Assembly: GCA_027489965.1 (NCBI GenBank)
Contig: JAIXZA010000146.1
Span: 1-64,000, forward strand
DNA from: Verrucomicrobiaceae bacterium
GTDB lineage: Bacteria; Verrucomicrobiota; Verrucomicrobiia; Verrucomicrobiales; Verrucomicrobiaceae
Reading direction: 5' to 3'
DNA: 64,000 nucleotides
The notes beneath the pieces were generated by a model that ran no database searches, was not told the DNA's origin, and saw only the letters and a program-made list of their open reading frames with translations. The translations under genes were made by a program, and so were the position numbers. Shown here piece by piece: positions 1-8,954 of the stretch. The stretch's first letter is position 1. Every line of letters begins with the position of its first letter.

Positions 1-150
1 GTAACCGTGACTAGCGCTAGTGACTATGATAGTAAGATCGTCGATTTCAGTGGATACTTCCGATTCTTCCCTCAGGTAGACTTCAATATCGGAGCTGATT
101 TTGGTGACGCCACAAGAACCTTCAAAACCGGTGCTCGTCTTCGCTGGTAA
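1..150 (+). CDS. C-terminal end of a probable outer-membrane beta-barrel protein (5' partial)
   Basis: The frame is open from base 1 to a TAA at 148-150, giving the last 49 residues. The sequence alternates polar and hydrophobic or aromatic residues (for example FSGYFRFFPQVDFNIGADFG) and ends TGARLRW. Alternating strands with a C-terminal aromatic residue are typical of Gram-negative outer-membrane barrels. The protein family cannot be identified from this fragment. It converges on the AI-2E transporter gene and shares a bidirectional terminator hairpin with it. Confidence 0.6.
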   Translation, partial: VTVTSASDYDSKIVDFSGYFRFFPQVDFNIGADFGDATRTFKTGARLRW

Positions 151-170
151 AGGCGGCTTAAGTTAGCTTC

Positions 171-203
171 AAAAAACGCGCTCTTTACCGGGACGCGTTT
201 TTT
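171..203. terminator. Bidirectional intrinsic terminator
   Basis: A perfect 10-bp stem (AAAAAACGCG at 171-180 with CGCGTTTTTT at 194-203) has a 13-base loop. The A/T ends of the arms give a U-run in either direction. It sits between two convergent genes, 21 bases after one stop codon and overlapping the other. Confidence 0.8.
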
Positions 204-1503
204 ATTCTGTTGAGCGAGCTCCGCCAACTGTTTGAGGGGCGATTCTTGCCCGCCAGATGTAACGTTGGAAAAGCACCTTAACACTGGCTGTCATCGGCAC
301 AGCGAGGATGGCGCCGAGCAGGCCGCCGAGAAGGAGTGCCCAGACGAGCACACTGGCGATGACCGTCATCGGATGCAAACCTACGGCTTCACCAACAATG
401 CGTGGTGTAATAAATAGTCCGTCGATTTGCTGAACCACAGCAAAAATAACGGTCACAGCAAGAGGCAGTGCCCACCATGGGTCGCCAGGAATCAAGTGGC
501 TTCCGCCTTGAACGGCACCGATGATCACTGCAGGGATCCAACATAAAGCAATGCCTAGATAGGGGATGATGCCAGCAATACAGAGGGCGAGCCCAATCAG
601 CAATCCAAAATCCAATCCAACAATCATGAGCCCTGCGCCAGTCGCTAATCCATTAATGACGCTAACAAAAAGTTGAAAACAAAAAAAAGCGATCAGATAA
701 CTGTTGATCTCCGTTAAGCATGAAACGACCTCATCTTTAAAGGCACTGGCTCTTAACGGCAGGTAGTCTGACCACTGCTGTTTGATCTTGGCGCTCTCAA
801 TCAGGAAGTAATAAAGATAGAGTGGCACAATGATAAAGCTTAGAAGAAAGCCAAAGACACCGAGAAATCCTCCCACGCTGCTACCAATGAATGTGCCAGC
901 ATTTTTCAAGACATTGGGAAGCGTTGTCGTCACCCAGTCGCCACTGAGTAAAGTTTTGATATCAAGATCCCAGGCGCTCACTTCTTCGGGTTTTTCATTC
1001 TTCGTGAGTGATGTGGGTGTGATCGGTGTCTTGGCGGGTGCTTCCGTACCTGCCTCTTCCGCCTGGATTGGCACAGAATGTGAGAGGTGAGGCAAAATGA
1101 TACCATAGTCCTTTTCCAGCTTTACCGCAAAATCCAACACGGCCGTGCGTGCTTTCACGCTGTAAGCAGGCACCTTTTTGGCTAGGTTAGCCGTTTGATC
1201 CCCGATTTTTGGTAGAATCCACCATCCTAGGCCTACCAGCGCTAGCGTGAACAACAGGAATACCGCCAACACTGAGGGCTGTCTTTTGACACCGCGCTTT
1301 TCTAGCCATGAAACACCGGGCTCCAAGAGATAGGCAAGCACCCCTGCAACCGCAAATGGGACCAAGATAGGTTGCAAATAGCCCATGACCTGGGTTCCAA
1401 GGTAAACAAGGCCAATGGCTAAAGCGCCGACGATCGATATTGATATGGCGGTGATCGCTGTCCAGAGAGCGCTACGCTGAAAGGCTGTGGGAAGGTTTTT
1501 CAT
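202..1503 (-). CDS. AI-2E family transporter (DUF20/UPF0118 permease)
   Basis: This is a polytopic inner-membrane protein of 433 residues. Two N-terminal membrane segments (about residues 14-60) are followed by a soluble stretch with a low-complexity Pro/Thr/Glu-rich insert near 145-180, then about six more hydrophobic segments. The diagnostic segment QQIDGLFITPRIVG, followed by VGLHPM, lies near residues 355-380. Members of the family include AI-2 exporters (TqsA/YdgG), PerM and Na+/H+ antiporter-like proteins, so the substrate here is open. The start is an ATG at 1501-1503. Confidence 0.87.
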   Translation of the reverse strand: MKNLPTAFQRSALWTAITAISISIVGALAIGLVYLGTQVMGYLQPILVPFAVAGVLAYLLEPGVSWLEKRGVKRQPSVLAVFLLFTLALVGLGWWILPKIGDQTANLAKKVPAYSVKARTAVLDFAVKLEKDYGIILPHLSHSVPIQAEEAGTEAPAKTPITPTSLTKNEKPEEVSAWDLDIKTLLSGDWVTTTLPNVLKNAGTFIGSSVGGFLGVFGFLLSFIIVPLYLYYFLIESAKIKQQWSDYLPLRASAFKDEVVSCLTEINSYLIAFFCFQLFVSVINGLATGAGLMIVGLDFGLLIGLALCIAGIIPYLGIALCWIPAVIIGAVQGGSHLIPGDPWWALPLAVTVIFAVVQQIDGLFITPRIVGEAVGLHPMTVIASVLVWALLLGGLLGAILAVPMTASVKVLFQRYIWRARIAPQTVGGARSTE

Positions 1504-1617
1504 GGGAGAATGAGCTGAGGTGACCGCAAGGCTTTAGTGAAAGAGTCTGGCGCTGGGAATTGCAATTTCATCTGAATATCGTAATCCATTCAGACGCGGA
1601 CTGAACGCGTTTTTTCC

Positions 1618-2211
1618 ATGCTTGCCATCCCTGACTCACCCTTCCGCGCGGTTATTTTTGATTGTGACGGCACCCTCGTTGACTCGATGCCCCTTCATTA
1701 TCAGGCCTGGATTGCGTCACTCAAGCGCCACGAGGCACCTTTTGATTTCACCGAAGACTATTTCTACTCTAAAGCCGGCGTGCGAGAGCAGGATGTCGTC
1801 AAGTTGCTGAACGCCGAGTATGGAACCAGTATCGATCCAGATTCAGTCGCTGATTATAAGGCCGCATTGTTTGAGACCTTGATCCCTCAGGTGAAAGCCA
1901 TTGTGCCCGTAGCGGAGTTTGCCAGGTCTGTGTTTGGCAAAATGCCCTTATCCGTAGCCTCTGGTAGTGAGGAGCACATCGTTCGTGGCTGTCTTGAGGC
2001 CAATGGCCTGCTTTCACTGTTTGATGACATCATCATCACTCCGAGACTGGTTGCCCATGGAAAACCCGCGCCAGATATGTTTTTGCTAGCCGCACAGCGC
2101 ATGGGCATCCCGCCAGAGGATTGTCTGGTGCTGGAAGACGGCCAATCGGGAATCGATGCAGCTAAGGCCGCTGGCATGGACTGGGTGTTCGTTCCCCGAA
2201 CGCTGCGCTAA
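1618..2211 (+). CDS. HAD-superfamily phosphatase, beta-phosphoglucomutase/YqaB-like
   Basis: This is a 197-residue cytoplasmic HAD hydrolase. Motif I is FDCDGTLVDS near residue 14, with the Asp nucleophile and the second Asp. Motif II is the Ser of SVASGSEEH, motif III the Lys of HGKPAPD, and motif IV the acidic pair in LEDGQSG. Length and the small helical cap between motifs I and II match the YqaB/beta-phosphoglucomutase-like group, which acts on small sugar phosphates. The exact substrate cannot be told. It converges on the KamA-like gene with only three bases between the stop codons and no terminator in the gap. Confidence 0.85.
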   Translation: MLAIPDSPFRAVIFDCDGTLVDSMPLHYQAWIASLKRHEAPFDFTEDYFYSKAGVREQDVVKLLNAEYGTSIDPDSVADYKAALFETLIPQVKAIVPVAEFARSVFGKMPLSVASGSEEHIVRGCLEANGLLSLFDDIIITPRLVAHGKPAPDMFLLAAQRMGIPPEDCLVLEDGQSGIDAAKAAGMDWVFVPRTLR

Positions 2212-2214
2212 ACG

Positions 2215-3378
2215 CTAGCTGCGCACTAAAGCAGGTTCTGGATACTCAAAGGTGCGTCCTTCAAAATTTCTGATCACAGTGCGTTGCTCATCCCTGAGTA
2301 GCACATAATCAGGATTTACAGGCACCTTGCCGCCACCACCAGGAGCATCGATCACAAATTGTGGCACGCCATAGCCAGTGGTGTGGCCGCGTAGTTGCTC
2401 GATGATTTCCACGCCTGTATTCACACTGGCGCGTAGATGGGAGCTACCCTGGATCAAATCACACTGATACAGATAATAGGGACGCACACGACACATCAGA
2501 AGCTTTTGCACCAGGCTCTTCATGACTTCAGCGTCGTCATTCACGCCACGAAGCAGTACACTTTGATTTCCTAATGGCACACCGTGATTGGCTAAGCGTT
2601 CCAGAGCCTCTTTAACCTCCGTGGTCAACTCACGTGGATGATTCGTGTGAATGCTCACCCACAGAGGGTGATAGCGTGCCAGCATCTGGCAAAGTTCAGG
2701 CGTGATTCGCTGAGGCAGGAAAATAGGCACTCGGCTGCCGATGCGGAGAAACTCGATGTGCTTGATGGAACGCAACCTTTTGAGGATCGCTTCCAGTTTT
2801 CCATCACTGAAGAGCAGGGGATCACCCCCGCTGAGAAGTACATCTCTTACTTCATCATGGCGCTCAAGGTAGCGAAAAGCCGCTTCATAATCTGTATGCA
2901 GCTCCTGCTCACCCACACCACTAACAACTCGGCTGCGCGTGCAGTAGCGGCAGTAGCTGGCGCAGCGGTCGGTTACTAAAAACAGCACCCTGTCAGGATA
3001 GCGGTGAACCAGTCCTGGCACCGGCATGTGGCTGTCCTCACCACAAGGATCGGCCATTTCATCAGGATCTTCCCAGGTTTCCTCGATCCTTGGGATGACC
3101 TGCCGACGGATCGGGCAGTCGGGATCGACTGGATCGATTAAATTAAAGTAATGCGGCGTGATCGACATGGCCAGTTTATTGCCACTCAGCAGCACTCCCG
3201 CGCGTTCCTCATCACAAAGAATCAGATGCTTTTCGAGTTGGGCAAGAGTCGTGACGCGATTCCGCAGTTGCCAAGCCGAGGAGTTCCAATCATCTAGAGA
3301 GATGTTTTGATCTTTCCAGTAACCCGGGGCAGGAGAACGGAATTCTTTATCCGGGAGCAGTGAAGGCGTCGTACGCAT
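2215..3378 (-). CDS. kamA: Lysine 2,3-aminomutase-like radical SAM enzyme (KamA family)
   Basis: A 387-residue radical SAM enzyme. The CxxxCxxC cluster motif is in DRCASYCRYCTRS near residue 136, preceded by VHRYPDRVLFLVT. SGGDP, which contributes to SAM binding, follows near residue 185. Near the C-terminus, APGGGGKVPVNPDYV carries the Lys expected to bind pyridoxal phosphate in lysine 2,3-aminomutases. Family knowledge: these enzymes convert L-alpha-lysine to beta-lysine. The PLP motif argues for an aminomutase, but EpmB-type enzymes that modify elongation factor P are close relatives and cannot be excluded. No epmA-like ligase is in the window. Confidence 0.82.
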   Translation of the reverse strand: MRTTPSLLPDKEFRSPAPGYWKDQNISLDDWNSSAWQLRNRVTTLAQLEKHLILCDEERAGVLLSGNKLAMSITPHYFNLIDPVDPDCPIRRQVIPRIEETWEDPDEMADPCGEDSHMPVPGLVHRYPDRVLFLVTDRCASYCRYCTRSRVVSGVGEQELHTDYEAAFRYLERHDEVRDVLLSGGDPLLFSDGKLEAILKRLRSIKHIEFLRIGSRVPIFLPQRITPELCQMLARYHPLWVSIHTNHPRELTTEVKEALERLANHGVPLGNQSVLLRGVNDDAEVMKSLVQKLLMCRVRPYYLYQCDLIQGSSHLRASVNTGVEIIEQLRGHTTGYGVPQFVIDAPGGGGKVPVNPDYVLLRDEQRTVIRNFEGRTFEYPEPALVRS

Positions 3379-3396
3379 GTAGATTTATCGAGACGT

Positions 3397-3426
3397 AGGA
3401 TACGCGCAGATTTTTCCTGCTGTCAA
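3397..3426 (-). promoter_or_regulatory. Candidate sigma-70 promoter of the kamA-like gene
   Basis: On the minus strand TTGACA (3426-3421) is separated by 18 bases from TATCCT (3402-3397). The predicted start site would lie only about 10-15 bases before the ATG at 3378, implying a very short leader. The -35 is perfect and the -10 is moderate. Confidence 0.45.
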
Positions 3427-3518
3427 AATTTTTGCAAAGATTCATCACCTTCTGCACTTCCCGCAGCATCTGAAAGCGTTTGTGCCGACTTTTGACAGTC
3501 TCAAAATCATTTGAGCAT

Positions 3519-3553
3519 GAAAAACCCCAGTCTAGACGAACTAGACTGGGGTT
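3519..3553 (-). terminator. Intrinsic terminator of the Gfo/Idh/MocA gene
   Basis: A perfect 13-bp stem (AACCCCAGTCTAG at 3523-3535 with its complement at 3541-3553) has a 5-base loop. Read on the minus strand it is followed by a run of T. It lies 32 bases beyond the stop of the minus-strand oxidoreductase gene. Confidence 0.85.
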
Positions 3554-3584
3554 GGATTGGGGCTGTGTTTGAGGCAACCTTAAA

Positions 3585-5036
3585 TTACGCTTTCCAGCCG
3601 TCGCGGTAAGCGGGGCGGGCGACGAACTTATTCGGGGCTTCAGCATTGCTGACTTTCATGCCTTGCTTGTCCCACTGCACGCTTTGCTGCGCGCGTACGG
3701 CTAGGTTACCCAGAAGTACGAATTCGGTCAGCGGGGCGCTGTAGTCGAAGTTGGATGCTGGTAGTCCGCCATTGACGATGTGGTGTGCCCACTCTCCCTG
3801 CGGATTGTTTGGCATGGCGCTGCGTGTTTCAGTCTTCTTGATCTTGCCAGACTTCATGTCGAGGCGCGTTTGAAGCCAAAGATCCTCGTTGTAGATGACA
3901 GGGCTTGCACAATAAGCGTCACCTTCAAAGATGGTGCCATTGGTGCCGATGAACATCATGCCGCTGCTGGCTTTTTCAAAGGCTTTGATGGCACCTTCAC
4001 TGGTCATGTGCGGAGAGATGGCAGGCTTGTTTGGCTTGCCATCTTTGGAGCCGTCGTTCCAGGAAACGGTGAGTGCAGCGTGCTTACCGGCAGGCATGTG
4101 ATAGACTAGGTCGCTCCAAACTGGGGCGCAGGTGTCGGAGATTTGGCTGCTGGTGGCATCAATCTTTTCAGGGATGAGCTGACCAAGGATGCTGAAGGTG
4201 GCGTCCATGATGTGGCAACCCATGTCGCCAAGGGCACCGGAACCAAACTGCCACCAACCACGCCAGTTGAAGGGGTGGACGCTGTTACCGCGCTTGCCAT
4301 TGACGCCAGCGGGGATTTCAAATTCAAAGTAAGGCTCGCTGGCTTCGCTGGAGAGCCAGAGATCCCAATCAAGGTTAGCTGGGCATTCGGCCGCTTTTTT
4401 GACAAGGGGACCCTGTGGCCAAATCGGACGATTGGTCCAGAGGCGGATTTCTTTGAGGGTGCCGATGGCTCCCTGCTCGATCCATTCCTTGGCCAGACGC
4501 TGACCTTCCATGGTGCGGCCTTGGTTGCCCATGTTGGTGATCACGCCTGCAGCTTTGGCGGTGCTGTGGAGATCACGCACTTCGCTGATGTAGTTGCACA
4601 GCGGCTTTTGAACACAGACGTGCTTCTTGTGCTTCAGGGCATGCATGGCGGCCACGTAATGAGTGTGGTCGGGGGTGGAGACGATGACGCCGTCGATCTC
4701 GTTCGACATCTCATCAAACATCTTGCGGAAGTCTTGATAAAGCTTCGGCGCTGCTGGCTCGGGCTGGCTGGATTTTAGATGGTGATCGACGCGTTTTTTA
4801 GCGGCTTCTTCAAGGCGTTTTTTATCCACATCGACGAGCGCGACGATGTTATGATCCAACGTCACACCCTGAGTGTCTGACTGACCTTTACCGTTGGCAC
4901 CGATGACGGCGAGGTTGAGTCGCTTTCCAGCTTTGTCCTGGCCTTTAAGCAGGAGGTTAGGGCCCGTGAAGGCTCCTGCTGCGAGGCCTGCAGTGCGGCC
5001 CAGGAAATGACGACGTGAGATGATGTTAAGACCCAT
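3585..5036 (-). CDS. Tat-exported Gfo/Idh/MocA family oxidoreductase
   Basis: A 483-residue protein with a twin-arginine signal (SRRHFLGRTAGLAAGAF, residues 8-24). It is followed by an NAD(P)-binding Rossmann domain (NLAVIGANGKGQ, then VALVDVD). The characteristic VSTPDHTHY and EKPL-type segment (here VQKPLCNY) lie near residues 120-145. The C-terminal half is the alpha/beta substrate domain. The family oxidises sugars or cyclitols. The Tat signal fits export of a folded cofactor-bound enzyme, a common arrangement in Verrucomicrobia and Planctomycetes. The substrate is unknown. It has its own terminator and a 134-bp gap to the rhomboid gene. Confidence 0.92.
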   Translation of the reverse strand: MGLNIISRRHFLGRTAGLAAGAFTGPNLLLKGQDKAGKRLNLAVIGANGKGQSDTQGVTLDHNIVALVDVDKKRLEEAAKKRVDHHLKSSQPEPAAPKLYQDFRKMFDEMSNEIDGVIVSTPDHTHYVAAMHALKHKKHVCVQKPLCNYISEVRDLHSTAKAAGVITNMGNQGRTMEGQRLAKEWIEQGAIGTLKEIRLWTNRPIWPQGPLVKKAAECPANLDWDLWLSSEASEPYFEFEIPAGVNGKRGNSVHPFNWRGWWQFGSGALGDMGCHIMDATFSILGQLIPEKIDATSSQISDTCAPVWSDLVYHMPAGKHAALTVSWNDGSKDGKPNKPAISPHMTSEGAIKAFEKASSGMMFIGTNGTIFEGDAYCASPVIYNEDLWLQTRLDMKSGKIKKTETRSAMPNNPQGEWAHHIVNGGLPASNFDYSAPLTEFVLLGNLAVRAQQSVQWDKQGMKVSNAEAPNKFVARPAYRDGWKA

Positions 5037-5170
5037 GGGGTGTTTTGGTAATGGATGGTTGTTTGACGGATCGAGTAAACGCGCAGGCTCGGCTCGAAAT
5101 TGCAGGCAAATTCTAGGTGGAAAGAATAATCAGGCAAGACCGATTCGTTCGCCAGTTTCCTGATTCTGAT

Positions 5171-6148
5171 TTATGGACCTTTAGTGCGAGCAATCTGGCG
5201 GCTGGCGCGGTCTAGCGTGCGCCGTTCATCATCGGTCAGGCTGTGCATGCCTTGAATGCTGATTTTGTCCAAAATGGGGTCCACTTCGTCACGGATGAGA
5301 TCGATGACGGGATCATTGCGTGGGTTTTGTTTGCGCACGGCCTCCATGTCCACTTCGACGACGGGACGGTAAACGTTGGCCAAGACGGGGCGGCGACGGA
5401 CTTTAGGAGCAGTGGGGATTGATCCGAAACTGGGCTGGGTGCCTCCGTAACCTAGCGTCCGTGAGTAATACCATCCGGCTAAAGCACCGCCGATATGGGC
5501 AAAGTAGGCGACATGACCGCCACCAGAGAGCCAATTGGGGAGTTTGTCGAAGACTGCTAAGACGCCAAAGAGGACATTGGTGATGAGAAGAAACTTGGCC
5601 AATCCCCACAAGCTGAAGCGCACAGGAATGATGAAGGCTAATAGCAAGGTGACTTCCTCCCTGGGCATGGCGATGGCATACGCTAGGATGAGCCCCATGA
5701 CGGAGGCCGATGCTCCGATGAGTGAGATGCTGGGCTCATTCAAAACGTAGGCACTGAGCACGATCTGCAAGGCTGCACCGATGATGCCTGAGAGCACGTA
5801 GATGATGACGAAGTGACGTGGGCCATAGAGATCCTGAACTCGCTTTCCTGCGAACCAAAGCATCATGGAGTTTAACAAAATATGGCCCACACTTCCATGT
5901 ACGAACATGTAAGTGAAGGGTGTCCAGACATGGCCTTGGATGAGGCTGTCGATGCTGACTCCACCCGCAGGTAAATTGACACCGCTGAAGGACTCTTTTG
6001 TCAGGCAAAGGTCTGGGAAGAGGATCCACTGGAAAACAAAGACGGCAATGTTTGCCCAAAAAAACCAGTGAAAAGCAGATACCTGACGCACACGTTCTCC
6101 GAAGCTGGGAGCCTCGTCACGCATGTAGTCGCGGTCATAGATAGACAT
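5171..6148 (-). CDS. Rhomboid-family intramembrane serine protease
   Basis: A 325-residue integral membrane protein with about six membrane segments. HGSVGHILLNSMMLWFAG carries the rhomboid HxxxN-type motif. GASASVMG contains the nucleophile Ser (GASA in place of the common GxSG), and AHIGGALAGW carries the catalytic His. A soluble C-terminal tail ends with ILDKISIQGMHSLTDDER, a helical tail seen on many Bacteroidetes and Verrucomicrobia rhomboids. The family cleaves substrates within the membrane. The substrate here is unknown. It lies 56 bp downstream of ispH with a hairpin in the gap. Confidence 0.9.
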   Translation of the reverse strand: MSIYDRDYMRDEAPSFGERVRQVSAFHWFFWANIAVFVFQWILFPDLCLTKESFSGVNLPAGGVSIDSLIQGHVWTPFTYMFVHGSVGHILLNSMMLWFAGKRVQDLYGPRHFVIIYVLSGIIGAALQIVLSAYVLNEPSISLIGASASVMGLILAYAIAMPREEVTLLLAFIIPVRFSLWGLAKFLLITNVLFGVLAVFDKLPNWLSGGGHVAYFAHIGGALAGWYYSRTLGYGGTQPSFGSIPTAPKVRRRPVLANVYRPVVEVDMEAVRKQNPRNDPVIDLIRDEVDPILDKISIQGMHSLTDDERRTLDRASRQIARTKGP

Positions 6149-6163
6149 AGATAGCCTAAATCT

Positions 6164-6192
6164 AAAGCCGCCTTGCTAAGGTGCGAGGCTTT
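6164..6192. terminator. Hairpin between ispH and the rhomboid gene
   Basis: The nested stem AAAGCC (6164-6169) pairs with GGCTTT (6187-6192), and an inner GCCTT/AGG-GC pairing closes over GCTA. On the plus strand it ends in a T-run, and on the minus strand in a weaker one. It most likely attenuates or ends ispH transcription before the rhomboid gene. Confidence 0.5.
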
Positions 6193-6204
6193 TTTATGAT
6201 GAGT

Positions 6205-7443
6205 TTATAGCCCGACAGTGGCCCGGACGGCAGCCTCGTCGATCCCCCTGAGGGCGAAAACACGGAGCAGGGTGTCTTCGATCAGATTGTTTGGGCAGGA
6301 GGCACCGGCGGTAATGCCGATCATGACGGGCTCATTACTGGCGAGTTTGCCTGAGTAGCTTGTTTTTTCAGCTTTCAGGTGCAGATCAAAGTGAATGATC
6401 TCCTCCAGTGAAGTGAGGCAATCTGCGGTGCGGATAAAAAAGGTGGGAAGTTGCTGCTCGCCAATTTCCACTAAGTGTGTGGTGTTGGAGCTGTTGTAAC
6501 CACCGACGACCAGAAGTACATCCAGTGGCTGTTGAAGCAGCCCAAAGAGGGAGTCCTGACGTTCTTGAGTCGCACCACAGATGGTGTCGAAAACTTGGAA
6601 ATTTTTACTTCCGACACCATCGCGCTTTTCAACAGCGGCTTGCAGTCGGCGCTGAATCTCTTCTGTCTCGGACTTTAGCATGGTGGTCTGATTGGCCACA
6701 CCGATTTGCTTCAGATGAATGTCAGGATCAAAGCCTAAAGAATAGGCGTCAGCGCCTTTGAACCGCTCATAGAAGGCTTCTTTGTTGCCGCCTTGATAGA
6801 TGTAATCACAGATGTAATCCACATCTGCCAAGGTCAGAATGACAAGATATTGACCGTTGCCACTGTCACCTAGAGCCCGTGATGAGGTGGCACGGGTCTC
6901 TTCATGGCTAGCTTTGCCATGGATGATGGAGGTGAATCCGGTTTTAGCGTAGTTGCGAACACGTTTCCAAACACTCATGACATCTCCGCAGGTGGTATCC
7001 ACGACCATGCATCCGCGCTCGGCGATGATCTTCATGAGCTTGGTTTCAGCGCCAAAAGCAGGCACAATCACCACGTCGTCGTTGTTCAGCTTGGCGCATT
7101 CATCTTCTTGCTGACTGATCGGGATGGAAATAATGCCCATTTCCGTTAGTTGGCGATTAACTTCTGGATTGTGAATGATCTCACCCAGGAGGAAGACACG
7201 TTTATCGGCAAACACACGGCGTGCCGCATAAGCCAAATCGATCGCACGCTCGACTCCGTAGCAAAAGCCGAAGTCGCGGGCTAGGCGTATCGTTGTGTTC
7301 CCGATATGTACTAGACTACCCTGAGTTCGGATCGTCTCGACCAAATGACTGCGGTAATGCGTTTCCACTTCTGCCTGGACACGTTCCATCACTTCAGGGG
7401 TACGGACATTGACTCGACGGGATGGGGCAGCGGTAGCAGACAT
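6205..7443 (-). CDS. ispH: 4-hydroxy-3-methylbut-2-enyl diphosphate reductase (IspH/LytB)
   Basis: This is the last enzyme of the MEP isoprenoid pathway, converting HMBPP to IPP and DMAPP with a [4Fe-4S] cluster. The three cluster cysteines are visible in FGFCYGVERA, VDTTCGDV and FDTICGATQERQ. ITAGASCPNNLIEDTL near the C-terminus is also characteristic. At 412 residues it is longer than the E. coli enzyme (about 316) and resembles the longer class known from cyanobacteria and plants, with an N-terminal extension before the first cysteine. The start is an ATG at 7441-7443. Confidence 0.95.
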   Translation of the reverse strand: MSATAAPSRRVNVRTPEVMERVQAEVETHYRSHLVETIRTQGSLVHIGNTTIRLARDFGFCYGVERAIDLAYAARRVFADKRVFLLGEIIHNPEVNRQLTEMGIISIPISQQEDECAKLNNDDVVIVPAFGAETKLMKIIAERGCMVVDTTCGDVMSVWKRVRNYAKTGFTSIIHGKASHEETRATSSRALGDSGNGQYLVILTLADVDYICDYIYQGGNKEAFYERFKGADAYSLGFDPDIHLKQIGVANQTTMLKSETEEIQRRLQAAVEKRDGVGSKNFQVFDTICGATQERQDSLFGLLQQPLDVLLVVGGYNSSNTTHLVEIGEQQLPTFFIRTADCLTSLEEIIHFDLHLKAEKTSYSGKLASNEPVMIGITAGASCPNNLIEDTLLRVFALRGIDEAAVRATVGL

Positions 7444-7471
7444 GAATAGGGAAGGGTGGTTTTGTAAAAGA

Positions 7472-7493
7472 GGGAGACCCTCTCAGGTCTCCC
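7472..7493 (-). terminator. Terminator-like hairpin after the L,D-transpeptidase gene
   Basis: GGGAGACC (7472-7479) pairs with GGTCTCCC (7486-7493) around a 6-base loop. On the minus strand it is followed by TCTTTTAC. It lies about 55 bases after the stop of the L,D-transpeptidase gene and upstream of ispH. The T-run is short. Confidence 0.55.
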
Positions 7494-7547
7494 CTGGGTT
7501 AGGCGTGCTTTATCAAGTGCGCCTAGCTCAATGACATGGTTCGACTT

Positions 7548-8171
7548 TTAGTAAGTGTAGATCTTGCCTTTGGCAGCATCTTCAAAGACCTTGGGGCTGA
7601 GCATGTAGGAGTCTGGTGGGTTATCGAGCTTGGAGTCGTCCAGCACTGGCAGGGTCTTGCCAATGGTCGCATCTTCTGGGTGGCTGGTGGCGATGATCAG
7701 CGGTGTGCCGGTGCTCACCATGCTGAAGATTTTTTGAGCTGACTTGATCGGCAGGCGCACACAACCATGGGTGCAAGGATAAGGCTTCACCCAGCCCCAG
7801 TGCATGCCGTAGGCGGACTTGAATTCCATCCAGAAGCTCATTGGGTAGCCAGCTCCAGGTGAACTGGCTCGGCGGCGTTTGGCTTCCTTGCTGTAGATCC
7901 TGAAGGTGCCCATCGGGGTCGGGGTGCTGGCTGTGCCCACGGAGCATGGGGTAGCGAGAAGCACCTCATTGCCCTGCATGACATAAACGCGCTGAGCACT
8001 CGTGCTGAGCTTCACCTTCACGGCAGAAGGATTGGTGACTGGCTTTGCTGGTGGGTCAAAGCTGGTAGAGAATTTACCTCCCGAGGGGCGGGTGGTGCAA
8101 CTGCTCATGACAGTTGCCACGGCAAAGAGAGCGAGGGTCTGGAGAAGACGATTCATTGAAGGTGTTTTCAT
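7548..8171 (-). CDS. L,D-transpeptidase (YkuD domain), lipoprotein-like
   Basis: A 207-residue exported protein. The N-terminus has a hydrophobic core followed by a lipobox-like VMSSC near residue 24, so it is probably a lipoprotein. The YkuD domain starts near residue 52 (VKVKLSTSAQRVYVMQ). It contains TPMGTFRIYSKEA, the catalytic-side His of GMHWGW, and the nucleophile Cys in CTHGCVRLP near residue 150. Family role: forms 3-3 peptidoglycan cross-links or attaches lipoproteins to the wall. A short tail follows the domain. A hairpin separates it from ispH, so the two are probably separate units. Confidence 0.9.
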   Translation of the reverse strand: MKTPSMNRLLQTLALFAVATVMSSCTTRPSGGKFSTSFDPPAKPVTNPSAVKVKLSTSAQRVYVMQGNEVLLATPCSVGTASTPTPMGTFRIYSKEAKRRRASSPGAGYPMSFWMEFKSAYGMHWGWVKPYPCTHGCVRLPIKSAQKIFSMVSTGTPLIIATSHPEDATIGKTLPVLDDSKLDNPPDSYMLSPKVFEDAAKGKIYTY

Positions 8172-8285
8172 CGGAGCTTCAGTCCTAGCACTCCATGCTG
8201 ATCTCTCCAGTAATTTTCTTGCAACAAAATGATGGGGTCGGCTTTTTAGCCGCGTTTTATGAGAGTCTCCCAGCCTCTATTGCTC

Positions 8286-8933
8286 ATGAAATCTTCATTC
8301 TTGCTCCTTGTCCTGCTTTTAACTCTCCCTCAAATCCATGCCCAGAAGGCTGAAACGTCTGCTAAAGCCAAAGAGTGGGTGCTTTTTGATGGCAAATCAC
8401 TCGATGACTGGGAAACGGTGGACATCGGAGCCAGTGGCACCATCGAGCAAGAAGAAGACGCTTTAATCATCAATCAAGGCGATAGCCTCAGTGGTCTTCT
8501 ATATAAAAAGGCGGCTGAGTTGCCTGTAACGAATTATGAGATCACTCTCGAGGCCAAGCGTCTGCAGGGGGTGGACTTCTTTTGCGGGCTGACTTTTCCA
8601 GTCGGGGACCTCAAAACCTGTGCCACTCTCGTCTGCGGCGGTTGGGGTGGCAGCGTCACTGGTATTAGTAATATCGACGGACAAGACGCTGCCAATAACT
8701 CCACCGGCACGTATCAGCGCTATGAGGATGACAAATGGTACAAGTTCCGCCTGCGTGTCACTCCTGAAAACATCAGTGTCTGGGTGGAGGATAAAAAAGT
8801 CGTGGATCAGGATCTCAAGGATCGTAAAATCAGTCTTCGTCCCGGCCCGATTGAAAGCTACGCTCCTTTGGCGCTTAGCACTTACTGCACGACTGCGGCA
8901 GTCAAAAACATCCGCCTGAAAGAAGTGAAGTAA
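8286..8933 (+). CDS. Secreted DUF1080 (3-keto-disaccharide hydrolase-like) protein
   Basis: A signal peptide (MKSSFLLLVLLLTLPQIHAQ) precedes a DUF1080 domain beginning KEWVLFDGKSLDDWE. A concanavalin-like beta-sandwich of about 180 residues follows. Members are common in Verrucomicrobia, Planctomycetes and Bacteroidetes, and some cleave 3-keto-glycosides. An upstream in-frame ATG at 8259 would add nine residues. The inner ATG gives the more typical signal peptide and is preferred, although neither has a clear ribosome-binding site. The gene is followed after 21 bases by the Tat-exported propeller gene, probably co-transcribed. Confidence 0.82.
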   Translation: MKSSFLLLVLLLTLPQIHAQKAETSAKAKEWVLFDGKSLDDWETVDIGASGTIEQEEDALIINQGDSLSGLLYKKAAELPVTNYEITLEAKRLQGVDFFCGLTFPVGDLKTCATLVCGGWGGSVTGISNIDGQDAANNSTGTYQRYEDDKWYKFRLRVTPENISVWVEDKKVVDQDLKDRKISLRPGPIESYAPLALSTYCTTAAVKNIRLKEVK

Positions 8934-8954
8934 CACTCTAGAACTACTGTTTTT

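Noticed and set aside
4143..4778. 211-codon plus-strand frame opposite the Gfo/Idh/MocA gene
   Set aside because: It is antisense to a gene with clear Tat and Rossmann motifs, and has no recognisable domain.
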